DNA of 60,000 nucleotides from Strigamia acuminata (Eukaryota > Arthropoda > Chilopoda > Geophilomorpha > Linotaeniidae). Shown here one piece after another: positions 40,218 through 49,732 of this stretch (position 1 is its first letter; every line of letters starts with the position of its first letter). The position numbers and the translations under genes were made by a program. The notes beneath the pieces were generated by a model. The model worked only from the letters and a program-made list of their open reading frames with translations, was not told the DNA's origin and made no database searches. The stretch is taken from assembly GCA_949358305.1 (NCBI GenBank), contig OX442314.1:58229369-58289368 (forward strand), read 5' to 3'.

Positions 40218-40875
40218 TGTCACGGGCAGGCTACCCACTCTCTTTTTTATTCATTTTATCTTTAAACTAATCCATCCTTATTTTTCCTTAAATTCATCAC
40301 TTCATCTAGCTAAGATGAGTCACCTTAAATACATGCGCATCCACAGCATGCGCATCTTATTATTTCCAACAATCAACCTGAGTTACTACCTTTCACCCCC
40401 TCTCCCACTTCTATAAACCGGACCATGTGACTCATGTTCACCTAATAACTGTTTTTCCCAAATTCTAACACTTCTCATCCCTCTCTCGACAGGCACACAC
40501 CTTTAGTGAGAGCTGAGATTGTCACCCCTTTACTTTAATCGCGTCTTTACCAGCGCAACTACATTTTCACCTTAATAGCGCCTCTTTTTGCCCGCCTTTT
40601 ATATTTGAATGCTCGTGATATTTCTTGCCCCCGTTCAAGTGTTTATCTCGCGCATTATCATTCTTTTTAGTCTAAACACATATACAGTGATACTGATCCA
40701 GTCGAATATAAATAACGTTTGGTTACAGCGAGTCCGGGTTTGTTTCCCGCCTGATGTCCTCATTTGACGGCGGTATTTATAAGCAAACCTACGAACCTGC
40801 CCACTTATTTGCGCTCACTCAACATTGCGCGTAAATTTAAGTCATTAACTATAATATCTCAGTTGATACGTGACA
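40218..40875 (+). repeat. 3' LTR of E2 (658 bp)
   Basis: Equal in length to the 5' LTR, with two differences noticed by eye. Followed by the ATTT target copy. Confidence 0.96.
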
Positions 40876-40879
40876 ATTT

Positions 40880-41568
40880 GTTTTTCAATTAATTTTTTAC
40901 TGGTGTCACTTAACCACTAATATATTAAACATGTTTCAAAAGTTATATCGCAAAGGGAACTCGGGACTGAGGCGTGAGAAAATAGGTTTTTCATATCTAT
41001 TTGTTGATTTTATTGTGTAAGAAAAACATTGGTTGCCAAGCATAACGCTTGGCAACAAGATGCATTATTGTGCGATTTACAATGGATGTATTTATTCATA
41101 ACAGTTGTTATGGACATAACACTAACCAATCCTCATGTGCAGTGTGGTGGGAATACGAGAAACCGTTCTGCTGTGCTTATCTATGGCAGATATTTCCGTT
41201 TATGGAGATTGCAGTTCGGAACCAGCAAGACTAGTGGTGAACAGGGTGAAAGCGGGATTTTTGAGTTATCAACTGTATATTTTATTTCTTAATAACTTTA
41301 CATGTTGAGTTTTTACTTTAAATACACTATACAGAATTACAAAAAATGTACAGATGTAAAGAGTAAAGAAAAAAAGCCTGGGAGTGAGGTTAAAAGTGTT
41401 TTTGATGTCAGAAAAAAATGCAAAACAAAATTTTAATGAGGTGGGATTATAAAAACGTTAATTGATTTTACAAAGAATCGAGAGTGAATTTCATATTCAC
41501 TAAAAGTTTTTGTCAATTTGTGCTGGATATTGTTAGTATGATCTTACAAATTAAATTAAATATTCATC
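40880..41568. other. Host DNA right of E2, no gene recognised
   Basis: AT-rich. An 87-codon plus frame at 41029-41292 has no recognisable motif. It lies downstream (minus sense) of the exon at 41569-41778 and may be its 3' UTR. Confidence 0.4.
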
Positions 41569-41778
41569 TTAGTTTTTGACACTCTTTTTGTTTCTTTTGT
41601 GGACCATTGGAAGTGCAGTAGAACATGTGAAATGGATTGCAGTTAAAACAGAAAGGCCAAGAGTGAGACTTAAGGTGTTGGCAATGTCAGAAACTAGGGC
41701 CACTAGTTCTGGATTTGAACTGATGAAAATGTTTTCTTGCAGCAAAGAAAGAGGCACGTGGTCACATTTGAGAACAGA
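41569..41778 (-). CDS. DEG/ENaC-like last exon with pore helix (candidate)
   Basis: On the minus strand, after a TTTTAG acceptor, codons read KCDHVPLSLLQENIF, then NPELVALVSDIANTL and SLTLGLSVLTAIHF, a basic tail and TAA. The hydrophobic helix with small-residue spacing and GLS matches the second transmembrane segment of DEG/ENaC channels (GG.LGLFLGxS.L). That GxS filter-like element supports the call, though the usual double Gly is replaced by Ala-Asn. A possible upstream exon at 42105-42304 does not join in phase, so at least one exon is missing between them. Confidence 0.45.
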   Translation of the reverse strand, partial: SVLKCDHVPLSLLQENIFISSNPELVALVSDIANTLSLTLGLSVLTAIHFTCSTALPMVHKRNKKSVKN

Positions 41779-42104
41779 CTAAAATTTCATTCTTGGTTTG
41801 GACAATAGAAAACTAAAACAATTCAAACAAAATACTCAGAATTTTACATTGAATGGGGCTACAGGTGCGAGCGGAGCAACCAGGTGACCCCAGCAGACAA
41901 AACATAGAACTTTATCGGTTAACTATTTAAGAACATTCACATTAAGGAGTTGAGGGACCAGGAGCACTTTAGAACGAAAACACTGTGACCGCCTGGATTC
42001 GTGCAAATGGCCGAATTGATTTTTGCTCATCCATTGTGTATATAATTTTTGTCTTAAGAAACAATTAAGCGTGCTTAAGTGGTGTTAAAATGTACAAAAC
42101 TTAC

Positions 42105-42304
42105 CTCATCGACAGCACGAAGGATGTGTACAGTGTAAATGTTGTGAAAAGCAACACTAAGGCAAATTTTCTGTTGAAGGTTATTTTGCCTTTGAGGATA
42201 TAAATTTTGTTTTCGTCTGTTGCCGTTAAAGTAATGGCAGCAGCAATTGATTGGCAATTAAAAAGGGAAATTATGGCTAGTAGTTGTTTATTTCTATCGC
42301 ACAT
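42105..42304 (-). CDS. Candidate first exon of a membrane protein (unrecognised)
   Basis: An ATG at 42304 opens 67 codons on the minus strand ending exactly at an AG|GTAAGT donor. It has two hydrophobic stretches (LLAIISLFNCQSIAAAITL and FALVLLFTTFTLYTSFVL) with a basic NRK before the second. The second could be the first helix of the DEG/ENaC-like gene ending at 41569, but phases do not match directly. I do not recognise the family. Confidence 0.4.
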
Positions 42305-42699
42305 ATTTACAACTTCCGTCTTTGTATCTTTGTTGGGTAATTTGTTGCATCCGGTTTCAACTTCCGTTCAAGGCTCCACCCACAAGGATGTGAATGGTCT
42401 GTTTTTTTTTTCCTAAGTATGCTAATGTGTTTTTTTTCTCAAAGCATAAACATTTATAATCATAAGCCTACTCTCTCATCCTCGCAAAGTAAATGTGTAT
42501 TTTTTTGGTAAGCATTTCTAGAAAAAAAAGCTGCATTTAAAATAATAATTTTTTTCTTTCCTTTTAGGTTTCTTGAAGTGCTTTCTGCTGGGATTCTAAA
42601 GAAATACAGTATGTCTCGTGAAAAGATGATCTCTTCATGGTTTCACGTCGATTTTGTGCATTGAGGAAGCATGCGGGACTTTTGTTGATGTTGGGGGGA

Positions 42700-42761
42700 G
42701 AGGAGCCCGGATGGACGCGTTGCGCTTGCGCAGTACGTTGAACAATGGCGGCGGCAGGGAA
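42700..42761 (+). promoter_or_regulatory. CpG-rich host promoter with NRF1-like site and possible first exon
   Basis: A local CpG-rich patch contains TGCGCTTGCGCA (42721-42732), one base off the NRF1 consensus. It is followed by AACAATGGCGGCGGC, a YY1/Kozak-like start. The ATG at 42745 is followed 15 nt later by a GTACGT donor, giving a 17-nt first coding exon (Met-Ala-Ala-Ala-Gly). Element E3 begins about 630 bp downstream, presumably in the first intron. No later exon was found. Confidence 0.4.
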
Positions 42762-43390
42762 GTACGTTACGGTTTTTGTTTCTGGGTAGCGACGATTATA
42801 AGCTGTTGATTTGATTAACTTTTCTCATTTAGGATTTGAAGAAACCTTTAGTGTACGATCGCAACTGACTGGCGATGTGTAATCGCGAAGGTAGGGAAAA
42901 TACTTGCTTAAAATTCACTCGCGTCACATATTTTGTGTTTAAGTTCGGTCCCATGTCGTGGTTTTATGTGACATTTGTTACCTTCAGTTAATTCGAGTAG
43001 TATTACCGCGTTGGTTATGTGTGCTAATTCAATGGCAAAGTCTCGGATTGGATCGGATAGAATTTTGGAATTTTTACGGAAAATTGGATTTTGGAATTTT
43101 TAAAATTCGGGAGGCCTTAGATGAATTTGATTGATTCAGTGTTAATATTTAGTGGTCCAATTCGTTAATACTTTTGCTATCTTGTTGCATGTCATGAGGT
43201 ACTACATTTAAACGAGCCATCTTATGGTCGTGGTCACAATTTGTTTTGGTTTTTGTTGTTTTTTACTTCTGTAATTGTTCACTACATGCGCCTAGTGTTT
43301 TTTCTACATGGGTGAATAATAACAACTTTTAGAATACGAAATGAGTTTTAGGATATTAAATTCTTATTTGTGAGTACATTACCGTATATT
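42762..43390. other. Host DNA left of E3, no gene recognised
   Basis: AT-rich. The last 60 bases (about 43332-43386) resemble 54715-54775 on the other side of E3, pointing to an older host repeat here. Confidence 0.4.
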
Positions 43391-44013
43391 TGTGAGTGTT
43401 CGGACGGACGCCACGTGGTCGGGGGAGAGCCACGGAGGCGCTGGACGCAACACACACGATAAAACAAACCACGAAATACACGGAGACACAATATAGTTTT
43501 AGTTATGGCTTTATTAGATGTCTAGGGGTATGATTGTAGTGTCCCATAGTGTATTTCCCAAGGCGGCGGTTCCTTCGAACCGTCCCTAATCAGACCGCGT
43601 GGCACGGCGGCCATCGGCCGCCATGACACACGAGGTCGGTAATCGGTTTTGGGCCACGCCGCCGAAGTTACGGTTAACGTCCGGCGGACGTGGCGCAACT
43701 GGACGCTCAGGTCCCGGCGGGCGATATCATCGCCACGCCGATAGTTTGGGTTATCTCAATAGCCAGTTTTGGAGGCGGTCGCAACACGACCGTTCGCCTT
43801 GCTGGTTGATCAACAACTCTCTTGTCCCTACGGGGACCAACCACTTCCGGAAGGGCGACTTCCGGGGCCCGATCCTGCTTGACCAAAGGCCCGCAGCTCC
43901 ACCTGGTTGCGGGGGACCGCAACAGGCTGCGCGAGATACGAGAGGCGCTGGAGCTGCGCCAAGTGCATTGCCGTTGCAGTGCAGCGACCCGTGCGCAGGG
44001 GCAGCTGGTCACA
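43391..44013 (-). repeat. 3' LTR of E3 (623 bp)
   Basis: TGTGAGTGTTCGG to GGTCACA. Unusually GC- and CpG-rich for the window. The frames across it (about 160 codons plus strand) recur in the other LTR only because the DNA is repeated. Confidence 0.95.
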
Positions 44014-44027
44014 TTTCCCCCCCCTGG
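44014..44027 (-). other. Polypurine tract of E3
   Basis: On the minus strand CCAGGGGGGGGAAA directly precedes the 3' LTR. Confidence 0.85.
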
Positions 44028-44511
44028 AAAAAGGTAAGTACGAGGGGGTACAACGCAATCACTGAAGTGGTTGTTGAAAGTTAACACATCGCATTACTTT
44101 TCTTTTTTCAGATTATCAGATGACCATATTTCGGACGAGCCATCAGCTAGAACGAAGATCACCGGTAGGAATGCACTTGGGAAAATAACAACACTACAAA
44201 GGAACACACACACACTTACCCCCAGGATGGAAAACTTGTACAATTTAAACACTATTGAAAAATAAAAATGTAAAATAACACTTGTAATTTAAAAATATAT
44301 ATGAATAAAAAACACTTTTTGAACTTTAAAATCTAACATTTGTAGTTATTGAATCCATTTAACATTAAAAGGTAAGTATGCTAATTTTAACACTTTGGAA
44401 TAATTAATAATAAAAAAAAACTTGTTTTGACAATAAAAAAAAATTATTTCTGGCACTATAAAAGTCTTAACAGGCTTGGCCAAAATCTCCTTTAAAACGG
44501 CGGCGAAAACT
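44028..44511. other. 3' UTR of E3
   Basis: AT-rich with several A/T runs; no frame of note. Confidence 0.6.
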
Positions 44512-45777
44512 TCACTGCAGCGATTTCCCCGGTGTGGGTGGCGTATCGTCGGTTTTTGGCTCTTCTTCAGTTTTGTCGTCGACGAATTCTTCTGCTAGCT
44601 TCTTGCGTGACTTCTTATTCGACTTCTTTTTCACGGCGGTAGCTTTGGGCTCGGGAACGACTGGCGGTGGTGGTGGCGGCGTGTGCGACTCCTCGTTCGG
44701 TGCGCCGTCAATCTGCATCGCGGTCTCGATCGTTGCTTCGGTGGCGACTACATTGTTGTCGCAAACTGGTGGAGGATCCGCGAATCCCTGGAACACGACG
44801 TTCGTCGGGCGTTCTCCAACCATCGGCGGCATAATGACAGCCGGCGTCGCCGCTGTATTGGCACCAAACATCGTTTGCGGTAGTTGGCAGGCTGCTGGAA
44901 AAGCGATTGCGGCCGCCGTGGCTTTGGTCGGGATCAGGTTCACAATACCTTGGATTGGTTGAGGACCGTACTGTCCCGCCCAAGCTGTTCGTAGCTCATC
45001 GGGAGTTTTTTCCGTTTGAGCTGGGATTTTCTTAACGAGTGCGCGTGGCGCATTCGATGTGATTGTGGCCGATGGCGCAGTCAATTGCTGATGAGCCGCT
45101 TTCTCGGCGTCTCTTTTCGCCATTCGGTCCTTATGGTCCGCGTGTTTTTTCGCTCTGTACCGAATTTTTGCTTCGGTGTTCACGCTTCGTTCACTCAACG
45201 TAGGATTTTCGATCGCCACAAGTCGTCGCATTTCCAGCAATTTCTCCGAAATGTTTGGACGGGCGGTCGGTGGTTGGTGAGGAGTTGGGGCGACGGTACT
45301 TTGTACGGTCGCTTTTGTCTCCTCGGCAGCCTTCTTTTTAAGCACAAATGGCTTATGTGGCGGACGAAGAACCTTCTGCGACGTCGTCGCTGCGGGTTTC
45401 TTCGTAGAAATATTGGTAGAGGCAGTCGGCGGCGGTTGAGAGCGTACGCTCTTTGTTGCCGTTTTCTGTCTTTTCTTTGGGGGTTCCGTCGGTGTGGCAT
45501 TCGCCGCACTCGCTTGTTCCCTGTCTGCGACTTCCCTTTCGCGGTCTGTGCGCGATCGGACGCGCATCCAGTTAATTTGTCGGTGATGTTGTGGAATCGG
45601 CTGACCGGGCAGCGTCATGAACATGACGAACCATTCCTCGAGTGGTTGGTCCGCCAGAACGATTTCGTCTCCGCCGCAGTTCATGCACGGGATCCGCGAT
45701 AGATTCCACAGCGTGATGTAGCCGAAGCCGTTACAGATTGGGCACTGAACCCATTCGTTGTTTCGGTGATTTTCCAT
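44512..45777 (-). CDS. ORF3 of E3, env-position accessory protein with paired CxxC motif
   Basis: 421 codons between pol (stop at 45999) and the 3' LTR, the slot of env, yet with no signal peptide or transmembrane helix. Residues 11-19 are QCPICNGFG and 30-36 PCMNCGG: pairs C12/C15 and C31/C34 with 15 residues between, the same spacing as E1 and E2, though the element is from another lineage. A Trp follows 15 residues after the last Cys. Then come Pro/Thr/Ala-rich low-complexity stretches, a charged helix near residue 210 (AKIRYRAKKHADHKDRMAKR), a proline run and a basic C-terminus with KKKSNKKSRKK, possibly a nuclear localisation signal. Function unknown. The ATG at 45777 gives the shared N-terminal module its shortest leader. 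Confidence 0.82.
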   Translation of the reverse strand: MENHRNNEWVQCPICNGFGYITLWNLSRIPCMNCGGDEIVLADQPLEEWFVMFMTLPGQPIPQHHRQINWMRVRSRTDREREVADREQASAANATPTEPPKKRQKTATKSVRSQPPPTASTNISTKKPAATTSQKVLRPPHKPFVLKKKAAEETKATVQSTVAPTPHQPPTARPNISEKLLEMRRLVAIENPTLSERSVNTEAKIRYRAKKHADHKDRMAKRDAEKAAHQQLTAPSATITSNAPRALVKKIPAQTEKTPDELRTAWAGQYGPQPIQGIVNLIPTKATAAAIAFPAACQLPQTMFGANTAATPAVIMPPMVGERPTNVVFQGFADPPPVCDNNVVATEATIETAMQIDGAPNEESHTPPPPPPVVPEPKATAVKKKSNKKSRKKLAEEFVDDKTEEEPKTDDTPPTPGKSLQ

Positions 45778-45998
45778 CGTTTTTCCAATCTTTTCGTTTC
45801 GATTTTCCAGAGAAGTTCCACACGACTGGTCAGTGGCGATCGCAGCGAATAAGTGATTTGGACAACGAATGGTGGTGGCTAAGTATAGAACCGGAAGACG
45901 TTTCGCGAACGTTTAATTGGCGTATGGACCGCAGATGTTTTGTAAACAGTCTGTGATTGGTCCAAATGGGTCTCCCGATTTGAAGTGTCACCTAGCGG

Positions 45999-48900
45999 TC
46001 AATCCCGATATCGGATCGGTAAAACGTGATTTCTCGAAGGTCTATTTGAGTCCGAATTTGGTTTTGGTCGAGCCGTCGTGGGTTTTTGTGAATCCACTTG
46101 TGGCAACAGCAAGGGTTTTATTCTTTTTGGTTTCCCAAAAGGTTTTACTGGTGTTGGCAACTTAGTTGCGATACCAGATTCCGTTGGTTGCACTGGAGTT
46201 GGCAATATCGTTGCTGTTCCAGTGTCCACAGGTTGGTTTTCAAGAACTTCTTCATCTTCCTTATCTAAAATGGGCCATTCAGCCTTTTCTTCTGAGGGGA
46301 TGAATCTCCTGAGTTTTACAATGTTGTGTGTACCCCTCGCTTGCAAAGTTATTGGTTTCGCAAGGGCATACGCATTGTTGTTAAAGACTTTAGCTATTAC
46401 ATAAGGTCCTTCAAAGCGATCCTCAAGGGACGCAGCATATCGATTAGCAGCATTGGACAATGGGTGGGTCTTTAGTAGAACCAAGTCTCCAATTTCGAAC
46501 TTATCGTCGCTGCGGTGTTGATCGTAGTAAGTTTTCTGTTTTGCTTGGGCCAGACTCTTATTTTTAAGAGCTGCAGCAATCAGAGTACGGTGTCTAGCGA
46601 CTAGCATTCTGACAGCGTCGTAGGGCCTATTTGGGTCGAATGGGGTGTCATAAGACACATCTCGATTATCCCAAAATGGTCGTAATTCCCTGCCATACGT
46701 CAGCATTGCTGGTGTAAAACCGGTAGACACATTTGGGGCAGAGTGCAAAGCAAAATTTATCTGGTCAATGCATCTGTCCCAGTGATCGTGCTCAAATGTA
46801 AAAATTCGAAGCATAATCTTGATATTCCTGTTTACGCGTTCAGTCAGGTTAGTCTGGGGATGGTAAGGCGTTGCTTTAATTGGTACAACCCCTGCATCGT
46901 CACAGAGAGTCTGAAACACGTCAGAAATGAATTGGGGGCCATTATCGCTCAACATAAAACGAGGGCACCCATGACAGCTGAAAAATCGTCTTAAAATTGG
47001 TGCAATTGCAGTCATTTTAGCGGATCTCAGCGGTGTAGCTTCCATCCAGCCGGTGGCATAATCCACCACAACTAGAATGAAGCGATTTCTGTTCGAGGTT
47101 CTAGGTAATGGACCTATTAGATCGATTCCTATCTTCTCAAAACGACCAATTTTTGGAGAAGTTGGGACCATCAATCCCTTTGGTTTTCTCTGAATCGGTT
47201 TGCAGCGTTGGCAGCGATTGCAGCTTGCTACATGAAGTTTTACTTCTTTTTGCATGCCAGGCCAGAAATAAACTCTTTTCAATCGCTCTAGAGTTACTTC
47301 AACTCCTCCGTGACCAGCCATCGGATGGTCGTGAATTAGTTGAAGTGCTGCGAGTTGCAGAGATGGTGGAATAAAGATTTTAAATCCAATTCCCAAATCC
47401 TCTTCCTCCACAAAGAAATCAGTTTTAAAAGGTGCATAAATAATAAGCATTCCTTTTCTAGTGAGTGTGCAGTCGTACTGCCTTTCTTCCAAGAACTTAG
47501 GAAGTTCTGGTCGAGGTTGTCCATCATCCAATTCCAACCATTCGATTAGTTTTGAAAGATGTTTATCTGCACGCTGCTGTAATATAATGTTCTCGAAAGA
47601 CATCGGGTAATCGGTCTCATTGGTGAGATATGCCAGAGCAACAGGCTCTATAATCTCAGTTAGAGTTGCTTTCCCTTCTAATGGATTGCCATTATCAAGA
47701 GAGACTCTGGATAAGGCATCTGCGACTTGATTGTCGGTGCCTTTCCGGTACTTGATGGTGAAATTTTCATTCTGCAATTTCATTGCCCACCTAGCCAGTC
47801 TTCCAGCTGGATTTTCCATTGTCATGAGAAATCTCAGAGCATGATGGTCAGTCTCAACTTGGTATTCAGAATATTCAATGTATGGCTTGAACTTATCAAC
47901 CGCCCAAACCACAGCTAAACATTCCAAATCGGTGGTGCTGTAGTTGTTTTCCGCGCCTTGCAGAGTTCTGCTGGCGTACGCAACTGGTCTTAAAGCACCA
48001 TGGTCATCAATTTGCATGAGGACAGCTCCGAGCCCGCCGCCACTAGCATCTGTATGGATGGTGAAGTTGCGTGCGAAATCAGGCAGAGGCAGCATAATTC
48101 CTTTTGCAAGTTGATTTTTCAAATATTCGAAGGCAACATTGCATTCTTCAGACCATTCCCATTTTGTATCTTTCTTTAGAAGGGCAAAGAACGGTTTTTG
48201 AGTAATACTCAATTTTGGAATCAGAGCAGCATAGAAACCCACCATTCCAATAAAACGCTGAAGTTGTTTTATACTGGAAGGGGTTGGATAATTTAAAATT
48301 GCTTCCACTTTGTCGTTGTTTGGGCTGTAACTCCCATTTGACATCGTGAAACCAAGAAAACTTAGTTCTTCTGGGCAAATAAATGACTTTGACGGACTCG
48401 CTGTCAATTTATTTTTGTCTAATTTTGACAATATGTCATCTAAATGCTGAAGGTGTTCTTCAAATGAGTCGCTAAAGATGATAATATCATCGAGGTAAGC
48501 GAGTGCCCACTTGTGTTGTGCAGTTCCAAGAACTTGATCCATCATTCTCTGAAACGCACTGGGTGCATTGCACAGTCCGAAAGGCATACGAGTAAACTGG
48601 TATGTTCCATCAGAAGTAGAAAAAGCAGTTTTCTTCTTGTCACTTGGTTTAAGTTTTATTTGGTAATAACCTTTAGTTAAATCCAAAGTAGAAAAGAACT
48701 TTTTTCCACCTAAACAGGCCAAAATCATAGAAATTGAGGGCATCTGATAGACGTCCTTAATTGTGATTTTATTTAGCCAGCGAAAGTCAATACAGAGGCG
48801 GTACCCTCCGTCTTTCTTTGCAACAATCACGGGGGGATTTTTATAACTCCCCTCGCAAGGTTCGGCCCAACCATCTCTCAGCAATTCGGCAACCAATTCG

Positions 48901-49709
48901 CGATAAATCTCAGCTTTCTTGGGATTCATTGGTCGGTCTTTGCATCGAAATGAAGGCGCATCTCCAGTCGGAATTGGATGTTCCAACGTGGGGTGGCAGC
49001 CAGCTTTGTCACTAAACACATGTCTGTATTTTTCTACAAGAGTTAAGATTTGAGATCTCTGCCTTGGTGACAAATTGCTTTTTGCTAACAGTCTCTGGCT
49101 CAAATCAGCCGTGGAGACAGAAGGTGACTTTGATTCTGCAACCAAAGCATCCCATCGATCCATTATTGCATTTCCAAGTTCTTCAGGCGATGGTGGGTCG
49201 TCGAAGGGAAATGTGTCATGTGGAAAATCAAGAAAGAAATATTCTCGATCTGTTAGATTGAGAACAATCCTATTTTCGATAATCCAAGAGCAACCTAATA
49301 ATATAAATTTGGAAGCTGATGGAAGAACAGTAAATGTCACAGGGATTTCGCCACCCCGCCACTTGAGTGACAGCGTGATTGTCCCGATTGGACGTGTTGG
49401 CCTATCGCCAGTGTATACAACTCGATTTTCTAAAAATGGAGTCATAAAGTGCAAGAGGTTTAGCTTTTTAAGCATTCCCCCGCTGATGTACCTGTGGGTT
49501 GCCCCAGAATCCATCAGAGCGGTGACCTTTAAACCGTTTAGTGTTGCCTTGATGTAAGGCAGGGGAGTAATACTCTTTCCTGTCTTCAATGCAACGTTTA
49601 CATGGTCGATTTCAGGTTCTGTGGAAAAAACCACGCGAGGATCTGGCTCTGTGGATGAAATGTCATCAAATAGAGCATCCTCCATGTCCTCTTCCATTGG
49701 AATCAACAC
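45999..49709 (-). CDS. pol: Pol polyprotein of E3
   Basis: About 1236 codons in the -1 frame relative to gag. Protease LMDSGATHRYIS is near residue 62. RT has LDLTKGYYQI and AYLDDIIIF near 404. RNase H has HTDASGGGLGAVLMQ near 550 and ETDHHAL near 630. The integrase zinc domain lies at about 793-832 (HDHPMAGHGG, then CNRCQRCK). The core has GIDLIGPLP (about 861), LSDNGPQF (about 920) and LTERVNRN (about 957), so all catalytic acids are present. The first shown codon is a GTG. The frame is open upstream across the gag stop (49733), so the protein is probably made by -1 frameshifting close to the end of gag. The C-terminus is Pro/Thr-rich and ends about 220 bp before ORF3. Confidence 0.95.
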   Translation of the reverse strand: MLIPMEEDMEDALFDDISSTEPDPRVVFSTEPEIDHVNVALKTGKSITPLPYIKATLNGLKVTALMDSGATHRYISGGMLKKLNLLHFMTPFLENRVVYTGDRPTRPIGTITLSLKWRGGEIPVTFTVLPSASKFILLGCSWIIENRIVLNLTDREYFFLDFPHDTFPFDDPPSPEELGNAIMDRWDALVAESKSPSVSTADLSQRLLAKSNLSPRQRSQILTLVEKYRHVFSDKAGCHPTLEHPIPTGDAPSFRCKDRPMNPKKAEIYRELVAELLRDGWAEPCEGSYKNPPVIVAKKDGGYRLCIDFRWLNKITIKDVYQMPSISMILACLGGKKFFSTLDLTKGYYQIKLKPSDKKKTAFSTSDGTYQFTRMPFGLCNAPSAFQRMMDQVLGTAQHKWALAYLDDIIIFSDSFEEHLQHLDDILSKLDKNKLTASPSKSFICPEELSFLGFTMSNGSYSPNNDKVEAILNYPTPSSIKQLQRFIGMVGFYAALIPKLSITQKPFFALLKKDTKWEWSEECNVAFEYLKNQLAKGIMLPLPDFARNFTIHTDASGGGLGAVLMQIDDHGALRPVAYASRTLQGAENNYSTTDLECLAVVWAVDKFKPYIEYSEYQVETDHHALRFLMTMENPAGRLARWAMKLQNENFTIKYRKGTDNQVADALSRVSLDNGNPLEGKATLTEIIEPVALAYLTNETDYPMSFENIILQQRADKHLSKLIEWLELDDGQPRPELPKFLEERQYDCTLTRKGMLIIYAPFKTDFFVEEEDLGIGFKIFIPPSLQLAALQLIHDHPMAGHGGVEVTLERLKRVYFWPGMQKEVKLHVASCNRCQRCKPIQRKPKGLMVPTSPKIGRFEKIGIDLIGPLPRTSNRNRFILVVVDYATGWMEATPLRSAKMTAIAPILRRFFSCHGCPRFMLSDNGPQFISDVFQTLCDDAGVVPIKATPYHPQTNLTERVNRNIKIMLRIFTFEHDHWDRCIDQINFALHSAPNVSTGFTPAMLTYGRELRPFWDNRDVSYDTPFDPNRPYDAVRMLVARHRTLIAAALKNKSLAQAKQKTYYDQHRSDDKFEIGDLVLLKTHPLSNAANRYAASLEDRFEGPYVIAKVFNNNAYALAKPITLQARGTHNIVKLRRFIPSEEKAEWPILDKEDEEVLENQPVDTGTATILPTPVQPTESGIATKLPTPVKPFGKPKRIKPLLLPQVDSQKPTTARPKPNSDSNRPSRNHVLPIRYRD

Positions 49710-49732
49710 TATAGTAAGAGCGCAGTCGTCAG

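Larger units (their letters stand above)
21701..40875 (+). mobile_element. Ty3/Gypsy LTR retrotransposon E2, complete, with nested Copia
   Basis: The element has 658-bp LTRs at both ends and a 4-bp target duplication ATTT (21697-21700 and 40876-40879). It has a PBS, gag, pol, ORF3, a small ORF4 and a polypurine tract before the 3' LTR. It spans 19,175 bp, of which 5,328 bp are the nested Copia plus its duplicated target, leaving about 13.85 kb, very long for Gypsy. I see two differences between the LTRs (offset 22, and CCC/CAC about 240 in), so insertion was recent. The copy is damaged: gag frameshift, in-frame TGA in pol and nested insertion. Confidence 0.96.

Noticed and set aside
41029-41292. 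87-codon plus frame right of E2
   Set aside because: No motif and no splice or start context; likely chance.
43599-44084. 161-codon plus frame in the E3 LTR, repeated at 53763-54227
   Set aside because: It repeats only because the LTR does. It has no motif, is antisense to the element, and its end differs outside the LTR.
44512-45777. ORF3 proteins as retroviral Env
   Set aside because: I see no signal peptide, transmembrane segment or furin-like site in any of the three.
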